5,093 nt of DNA, taken from positions 1 to 5,093 of the forward strand of contig CAIMDR010000057.1 of the NCBI GenBank assembly GCA_903839795.1. The letters run 5' to 3'. Positions 1 to 5,093 of the stretch are shown here, one piece after another. The first letter of the stretch is position 1; each line of letters begins with the position of its first letter. The notes beneath the pieces were generated by a model. It ran no database searches, was not told where the DNA came from, and was given only the letters and a program-made list of their open reading frames with translations. The position numbers and the translations under genes are program-made. The stretch comes from an uncultured Methylococcaceae bacterium (lineage in GTDB: Bacteria > Pseudomonadota > Gammaproteobacteria > Methylococcales > Methylomonadaceae).

Positions 1-462
1 GCTACTCTGATTGGGCAAATGATTACATTTGCACTTCTGGTATGGTTTACCATGAAGTACATTTGGCCTCCTTTATTTGACTCTTTAGAAGAACGTAAAA
101 AGAAAATTTCTGATGGTTTGGCTGATGCTGAAAAAGGGCAAGAAGATATCGTATTAGCAGAGAAAAAAGCCAAGGGTGTCTTAAAAGATGCAAAGCTACA
201 ATCTTCAGAGATTGTTACCTTGGCACAGAAACGTGCAAATGAAATTGTTGAAGAATCAAAAGACACCGCTAAAAAAGAAGGCGAGCGTTTGATTATTGCA
301 GCAAAAGCACAAATTGATCAAGAAATACAGCAAGCTAAAGAAGGTTTGCGTCAACAAGTGGCTGATTTGGCGTTAAGTGTTGCAGAACAGATTCTGGGTG
401 CAGAAATTGATAAAGCCAAGCACCAAGATATCGTTAGCAAAGTCTCAAATCAATTAGGATAG
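1..462 (+). CDS. atpF: F1Fo-ATP synthase subunit b (5'-truncated by window edge)
   Basis: Subunit b forms the peripheral stalk that holds the alpha/beta hexamer static against the membrane Fo sector. The reading frame is open from base 1, and its first codons (ATLIGQ) match the family N-terminus before the first in-window ATG at 19. The true start therefore lies just outside the window, probably about four codons upstream. The 153 visible residues plus those missing would give about the usual 156 aa. Visible residues about 2-24 are a hydrophobic membrane anchor ending in the typical KYIWPPL motif. The rest is a long, charged, Lys/Glu/Ala-rich helix expected to form the b-b dimer coiled coil, and its C-terminal end (from about residue 120) should contact delta and F1. 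The TAG stop is 8 nt before atpH, with the atpH Shine-Dalgarno overlapping the stop. No defect is seen apart from the edge truncation. Confidence 0.96.
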   Translation, partial: ATLIGQMITFALLVWFTMKYIWPPLFDSLEERKKKISDGLADAEKGQEDIVLAEKKAKGVLKDAKLQSSEIVTLAQKRANEIVEESKDTAKKEGERLIIAAKAQIDQEIQQAKEGLRQQVADLALSVAEQILGAEIDKAKHQDIVSKVSNQLG

Positions 463-470
463 GCAGCATA

Positions 471-1004
471 ATGAGCGAACAGGCAACATTAGCAAGGCCT
501 TACGCAGCCGCAGTGTTTAAAAGAGCCAAGGAAACTGATACGACCGCAACCTGGTCGCAGAACTTGGCTTTTATGTCGGCTGTACTAAAGAATGAAGATA
601 TTTCTGTGGTCATTGATAACCCTAAAGTTAATAAAGAAAGGTTATCAGCACTGATGCTGGATATTTGCCAAGAGCATATTAATGAAGAGAATGGAAATTT
701 TCTAAAATTGCTGGTTCATAACAATCGATTAATGTTGTTGCCTACTGTTGCCAAGCTTTTTGAAGCTTATAAAGCAGAAGACGAGGGTTATGTCGAGGTT
801 GAGGTATTAACGGCTTACGCGCTCTCAAAAGAAGCAAAGCAAAAGTTTACGGCAACACTTGAAAAGACCCTGGGCAAAAAAATCCTTATGAATGTAGCCG
901 TGGATAAGTCATTAATTGGTGGCGTTCTCGTACGGGCAGGCGACAGAGTCATTGACGGATCTATTAAAGGCCGACTTCAACACATGCAAAAAGCGCTACA
1001 GTGA
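471..1004 (+). CDS. atpH: F1Fo-ATP synthase subunit delta
   Basis: Delta sits on top of F1 and joins the N-termini of alpha to the C-terminal end of the b dimer, completing the stator. The 177-aa product has the same length as E. coli AtpH. It starts with the conserved MSE...ARPYAAAVF segment of the N-terminal helical domain (about residues 1-105). It ends with the conserved C-terminal block ([20 protein letters not shown], about residues 150-169), which resembles the E. coli IIRAGDMVIDGSVRGRL region. The middle is divergent, which is normal for this poorly conserved subunit. The ATG at 471 is preceded by an AGGATAGG stretch (456-463) that overlaps the atpF stop and suggests translational coupling. 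The TGA stop is 16 nt before atpA. Confidence 0.97.
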   Translation: MSEQATLARPYAAAVFKRAKETDTTATWSQNLAFMSAVLKNEDISVVIDNPKVNKERLSALMLDICQEHINEENGNFLKLLVHNNRLMLLPTVAKLFEAYKAEDEGYVEVEVLTAYALSKEAKQKFTATLEKTLGKKILMNVAVDKSLIGGVLVRAGDRVIDGSIKGRLQHMQKALQ

Positions 1005-1005
1005 A

Positions 1006-1011
1006 AGTGAG
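1006..1011 (+). promoter_or_regulatory. Ribosome binding site of atpA (weak)
   Basis: AGTGAG lies 9 nt before the ATG at 1021, just after the atpH stop. It is a weak Shine-Dalgarno match, but it supports 1021 as the alpha start over in-frame non-ATG starts upstream (as far as 916) that would overlap atpH. Translation of alpha probably benefits from ribosomes finishing atpH. Confidence 0.55.
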
Positions 1012-1020
1012 AAAAAGCAC

Positions 1021-2562
1021 ATGCAACTAAATCCATCTGAAATAAGTGATCTGATTAAAAAGAAGATCGAAAACTTCGACTTAAGTGCCGAAGCGCATAC
1101 AGAAGGTACCGTAGTCAGTGTGACTGACGGTATTGTAAGAGTACATGGTTTATCTGAAGCTATGCAAGGCGAGATGCTTGAATTCCCGGGAAACACCTTT
1201 GGGATGGCTCTTAATCTTGAAAGAGATTCAGTGGGTGTGGTGATATTAGGTTCATATCAGCATATCACTGAGGGCGACATTGTAAAATGTACCGGAAAAA
1301 TTTTGGAAGTACCTGTTGGTGAGGCATTGCTGGGGCGTGTAGTTGACGCACTGGGAAATCCAATTGACGGCAAAGGTGCAATTGATACCACCGAAACGGC
1401 TCCAATTGAAAAAATCGCACCGGGTGTAATTGCCCGTCAGTCGGTTGATCAGCCTGTACAGTTAGGATTGAAATCAATTGATGCGATGATTCCGGTCGGT
1501 CGTGGACAGCGTGAGTTGATTATTGGCGACAGACAAACCGGTAAAACAGCGATTGCGATTGACGCCATCATTAATCAAAAAGGTACAGGCATTAAATGTA
1601 TCTATGTCGCTATCGGTCAAAAACGTTCATCCATTGCCAACGTCGTTCGCAAATTGGAAGAGCATGGCGCGATGGCGCATACCATTATTGTTGCGGCATC
1701 AGCCTCTGAATCAGCGGCACTTCAATTTATCGCGCCCTATACTGGCTGTTCAATGGGTGAGTTTTTTAGAGATCGCGGTGAAGATGCCCTGATTATCTAT
1801 GATGATTTAACCAAACAAGCATGGGCTTATCGCCAGGTTTCCTTATTGTTACGTCGTCCACCCGGTCGTGAAGCGTATCCAGGTGACGTGTTTTATTTAC
1901 ATTCCCGTTTGTTGGAAAGAGCCTCACGTATTAACGCGGCTGAAGTTGAAAAACTGACTGGCGGTCGGGTAAAAGGTAAAACCGGTTCATTGACTGCATT
2001 GCCAATTATTGAAACCCAAGGTGGTGACGTATCTGCTTTCGTACCGACTAACGTAATCTCTATTACCGATGGTCAGATCTTTCTTGAAAGCAACTTGTTT
2101 AACTCAGGTATCCGTCCCGCTGTAAACGCTGGTTTGTCGGTATCGCGAGTCGGTGGTGCTGCACAGACAAAGATCATCAAAAAATTAGGTGGTGGTACTC
2201 GTCTTGATTTGGCTCAATACCGCGAGTTAGCGGCTTTTGCCCAGTTCGCTTCGGATTTGGATGAAAGCACCCGTAAGCAAATTGAACGTGGCCAACGGGT
2301 TACGGAATTAATGAAGCAAAATCAATATTCGCCGATGTCGGTCGCGCAAATGGCAGTTTCATTGTTTGCTGCTAATGAAGGTTTCCTTGATAGCATAGAA
2401 GTAAACAAGGTACTGGACTTTGAAGCTGCTTTACAGTTGTACATGAAATCAGAACAATCTGAATTAATGAACAACATTAATGCAACTGGCGATTTTAGTA
2501 ATGAAATTAGCAGTGGAATAAGAACTGCTATTGAAACTTTCATTAATACTCATAGTTGGTAA
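1021..2562 (+). CDS. atpA: F1Fo-ATP synthase subunit alpha
   Basis: Alpha alternates with beta in the F1 hexamer. It carries the non-catalytic nucleotide sites and donates an arginine finger to the catalytic sites. From ATG 1021 the product is 513 aa, exactly the E. coli length. Domains in order are an N-terminal delta-binding helix and beta-barrel (about 1-95), the nucleotide-binding domain (about 95-380) and a C-terminal helical domain. The Walker A motif GDRQTGKT is at 169-176, and the Walker B-like LIIYDDL follows at about 265-271. The ATPase alpha/beta signature [10 protein letters not shown] is at 366-375, followed directly by the arginine finger R376; positions 169-176 and 376 match E. 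coli numbering. The protein ends in the typical ...HSW. The frame stays open upstream to 916, but that stretch is the atpH 3' end in another frame and has no family similarity, so 1021 is preferred. Twelve nt separate it from atpG. Confidence 0.98.
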   Translation: MQLNPSEISDLIKKKIENFDLSAEAHTEGTVVSVTDGIVRVHGLSEAMQGEMLEFPGNTFGMALNLERDSVGVVILGSYQHITEGDIVKCTGKILEVPVGEALLGRVVDALGNPIDGKGAIDTTETAPIEKIAPGVIARQSVDQPVQLGLKSIDAMIPVGRGQRELIIGDRQTGKTAIAIDAIINQKGTGIKCIYVAIGQKRSSIANVVRKLEEHGAMAHTIIVAASASESAALQFIAPYTGCSMGEFFRDRGEDALIIYDDLTKQAWAYRQVSLLLRRPPGREAYPGDVFYLHSRLLERASRINAAEVEKLTGGRVKGKTGSLTALPIIETQGGDVSAFVPTNVISITDGQIFLESNLFNSGIRPAVNAGLSVSRVGGAAQTKIIKKLGGGTRLDLAQYRELAAFAQFASDLDESTRKQIERGQRVTELMKQNQYSPMSVAQMAVSLFAANEGFLDSIEVNKVLDFEAALQLYMKSEQSELMNNINATGDFSNEISSGIRTAIETFINTHSW

Positions 2563-2574
2563 AAGGGTCTTCAA

Positions 2575-3438
2575 ATGGCTGTTGGTAAAGAAATACGCAC
2601 AAAGATCGCGAGTATCAAGAATACTCAAAAGATCACTCGAGCAATGGAGATGGTTGCGGCGAGTAAAATGCGTAAAACAAAAGACAGAATGCAGGCAACA
2701 AGGCCCTATTCTAAAAAAATTGGGCAGATTATCAAGCATTTGGCTCAGGCCAATCCAGAGTATAAACACCCTTACCTGATTGCACGCGATGTTAAGCGGG
2801 TAGGGATTATTTTGGTGAGTTCCGATAGAGGCTTGTGTGGTGGACTGAATTCTAACTTGTTCAGAAAAACGCTAACCCAGTTAGTTCAATGGAATAACGC
2901 AAATATTGAAGTCGATGTTTGTACCATTGGCACAAAAGCTTCAGGGTTTTTTGGCAACTTGAAAGTCAATGTAGTCGGTCAGGTTTCTAAATTGGGTGAC
3001 GCTCCGCATCTGAATGACATCGTCGGCGTTATTAAAATAATGCTGGATGCCTATCAAGAAGGCAGAATCGATGAATTGTATGTTGTTAGCAATGAATTTG
3101 TGAACACCATGACTCAGCGACCCACTGTTGAACAGTTGCTTCCTGTAGTCGCCTGTGAACTTGATGAAAATCTGAATGGTCATTGGGACTATATTTATGA
3201 GCCTGACGCTAAAGAAGTTTTGGATAATTTATTGACTCGTTTTATCGAATCCAAAGTTTACCAAGGGCTGGTTGAAAATAATGCCTGTGAGCAGGCAGCC
3301 AGAATGGTGGCTATGAAGAGTGCTTCGGATAACGCAGGCAATCTTATCGGTGAATTGCAATTGATTTATAACAAAGCCAGACAAGCCGCGATCACTCAGG
3401 AAATTTCAGAAATTGTTGCCGGTGCCGCCGCTGTTTAA
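2575..3438 (+). CDS. atpG: F1Fo-ATP synthase subunit gamma
   Basis: Gamma is the central rotor shaft. Its paired N- and C-terminal helices turn inside the alpha3beta3 hexamer and couple proton flow through the c-ring to ATP synthesis. The product is 287 aa, the same length as E. coli AtpG. The N-terminal helix carries the hallmark KEIRTKIAS...[17 protein letters not shown] (residues about 5-36). The Rossmann-like central domain includes DRGLCGGLN at 84-92. The C-terminal helix has the conserved [22 protein letters not shown] followed by AGAAAV at the end. An AAGGG Shine-Dalgarno (2563-2567) lies 7 nt before the ATG, immediately after the atpA stop. No regulatory insertion like the chloroplast cysteine loop is visible. 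Confidence 0.98.
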   Translation: MAVGKEIRTKIASIKNTQKITRAMEMVAASKMRKTKDRMQATRPYSKKIGQIIKHLAQANPEYKHPYLIARDVKRVGIILVSSDRGLCGGLNSNLFRKTLTQLVQWNNANIEVDVCTIGTKASGFFGNLKVNVVGQVSKLGDAPHLNDIVGVIKIMLDAYQEGRIDELYVVSNEFVNTMTQRPTVEQLLPVVACELDENLNGHWDYIYEPDAKEVLDNLLTRFIESKVYQGLVENNACEQAARMVAMKSASDNAGNLIGELQLIYNKARQAAITQEISEIVAGAAAV

Positions 3439-3444
3439 GGCTCT

Positions 3445-4883
<1,439 letters not shown>

Positions 4884-4926
4884 TAGTTTGGTCTGCCAGT
4901 TTAATCACTGGGATCGGATTTAAATC

Positions 4927-4956
4927 TTGAGAAAGCAAAGACATTAAAAAGCTAAT
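4927..4956 (+). promoter_or_regulatory. Possible weak sigma70-type promoter ahead of atpC
   Basis: TTGAGA (4927-4932, five of six matches to TTGACA) is followed after 18 bases by GCTAAT (4951-4956, four of six matches to TATAAT). The segment is AT-rich and lies in the unusually long atpD-atpC spacer. If active, transcripts would begin near or within the hairpin at 4963-4988 and carry atpC. Such matches are frequent by chance in AT-rich DNA, and atpC is expected to be read from the main operon promoter. Confidence 0.2.
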
Positions 4957-4962
4957 AAATGT

Positions 4963-4988
4963 TTCTCCCCACCTCGCAGTGGGGAGAA
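4963..4988 (+). repeat. Perfect inverted repeat (stem-loop) in the atpD-atpC spacer
   Basis: TTCTCCCCAC (4963-4972) and GTGGGGAGAA (4979-4988) are perfect reverse complements: a 10-bp stem with six G-C pairs and a six-base loop, CTCGCA. Three more A-T pairs (4958-4960 with 4990-4992) can stack below a small internal loop. The + strand continues TATTGAAACAGG with no T-run, and the opposite strand has only a broken AT-rich stretch, so it is not a classical intrinsic terminator on either strand. It ends 19 nt before the atpC start. It could be an mRNA-processing or stability hairpin, a partial attenuator setting epsilon levels, or a copy of a REP-like dispersed palindrome. The structure is seen directly; any role is inference. 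Confidence 0.8.
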
Positions 4989-5007
4989 TATTGAAACAGG
5001 TAAAAAA

Positions 5008-5093
5008 ATGACCATGACCGTACATGTAGACATCGTAAGCGCAGAAAAGGAGATATTTTCCGGATTGGCGGAAATGGTATTTGCTCCGGCTGA
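5008..5093 (+). CDS. atpC: F1Fo-ATP synthase subunit epsilon (3'-truncated by window edge)
   Basis: Epsilon binds gamma and the c-ring at the foot of the central shaft. Its C-terminal helices can inhibit ATP hydrolysis. Only 28 full codons are visible. They read [28 protein letters not shown], which matches the start of the N-terminal beta-sandwich domain (compare E. coli [20 protein letters not shown]). The frame is open to the window edge; the complete protein would normally be about 140 aa. The ATG at 5008 is chosen because it gives the family's M-x-M-T start; the ATG at 5014 is two codons in. AGG at 4998-5000 lies 7 nt upstream as a modest Shine-Dalgarno. It is the normal last gene of the operon, here set off by a 124-nt spacer with a strong hairpin. 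Confidence 0.93.
   Translation, partial: MTMTVHVDIVSAEKEIFSGLAEMVFAPA

Noticed and set aside
916..1020. In-frame upstream extension of atpA (35 codons) overlapping the end of atpH
   Set aside because: It begins at a non-ATG codon, overlaps the conserved C-terminal coding region of delta, has no resemblance to alpha, and the ATG at 1021 gives exactly the family length.
4896..4911. Small inverted repeat CCAGT-TTAATC-ACTGG just after the atpD stop
   Set aside because: A five-base-pair stem with no T-run is too weak to call a terminator or a conserved structure.
4917..4926. Ten-base palindrome GATTTAAATC in the atpD-atpC spacer
   Set aside because: It is AT-rich, isolated and not repeated in the window, so there is nothing to separate it from chance or to tie it to a known binding site.
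4959..4994. Eleven-codon ORF ([11 protein letters not shown]) spanning the atpD-atpC hairpin, resembling a leader peptide
   Set aside because: No Shine-Dalgarno precedes it, the peptide shows no run of a regulatory amino acid, and an ORF this short is expected by chance in a spacer.

Overview
The window holds the distal part of a bacterial F1Fo-ATP synthase (atp) operon. All genes are on the + strand in the canonical order atpF (b, 5' end cut by the window edge), atpH (delta), atpA (alpha), atpG (gamma), atpD (beta), atpC (epsilon, 3' end cut by the window edge). By comparison from memory, the proteins are closest to gammaproteobacterial F-type subunits: alpha (513 aa), gamma (287 aa), delta (177 aa) and beta (460 aa from the preferred start) have the same lengths as in Escherichia coli and align with it through almost their whole length. 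Base composition looks moderately AT-rich. A gammaproteobacterium is well supported. An aquatic methanotroph-like lineage (Methylococcales) is only a guess from the style of the epsilon N-terminus.

Layout: b (1-462) and delta (471-1004) make the peripheral stalk. Alpha (1021-2562) and beta (3501-4883) make the catalytic hexamer. Gamma (2575-3438) and epsilon (from 5008) make the rotating central shaft. Subunits a and c, usually encoded just upstream as atpB and atpE, lie outside the window. Spacing is tight (8, 16 and 12 nt) between atpF, atpH, atpA and atpG, with Shine-Dalgarno sequences overlapping or adjoining the preceding stop codons, as expected for one co-transcribed, translationally coupled operon. 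It widens to 62 nt before atpD and to 124 nt before atpC.

All catalytic motifs are intact, with no frameshift, fusion, insertion sequence, CRISPR array or RNA gene. I see no new biological system here. The one part that is not routine is the 124-nt atpD-atpC spacer. It carries a perfect 10-bp GC-rich inverted repeat without a following T-run, preceded by a weak promoter-like sequence. It could tune epsilon expression or mRNA processing, or be a dispersed palindromic repeat. The atpG-atpD spacer has a weaker, imperfect hairpin.
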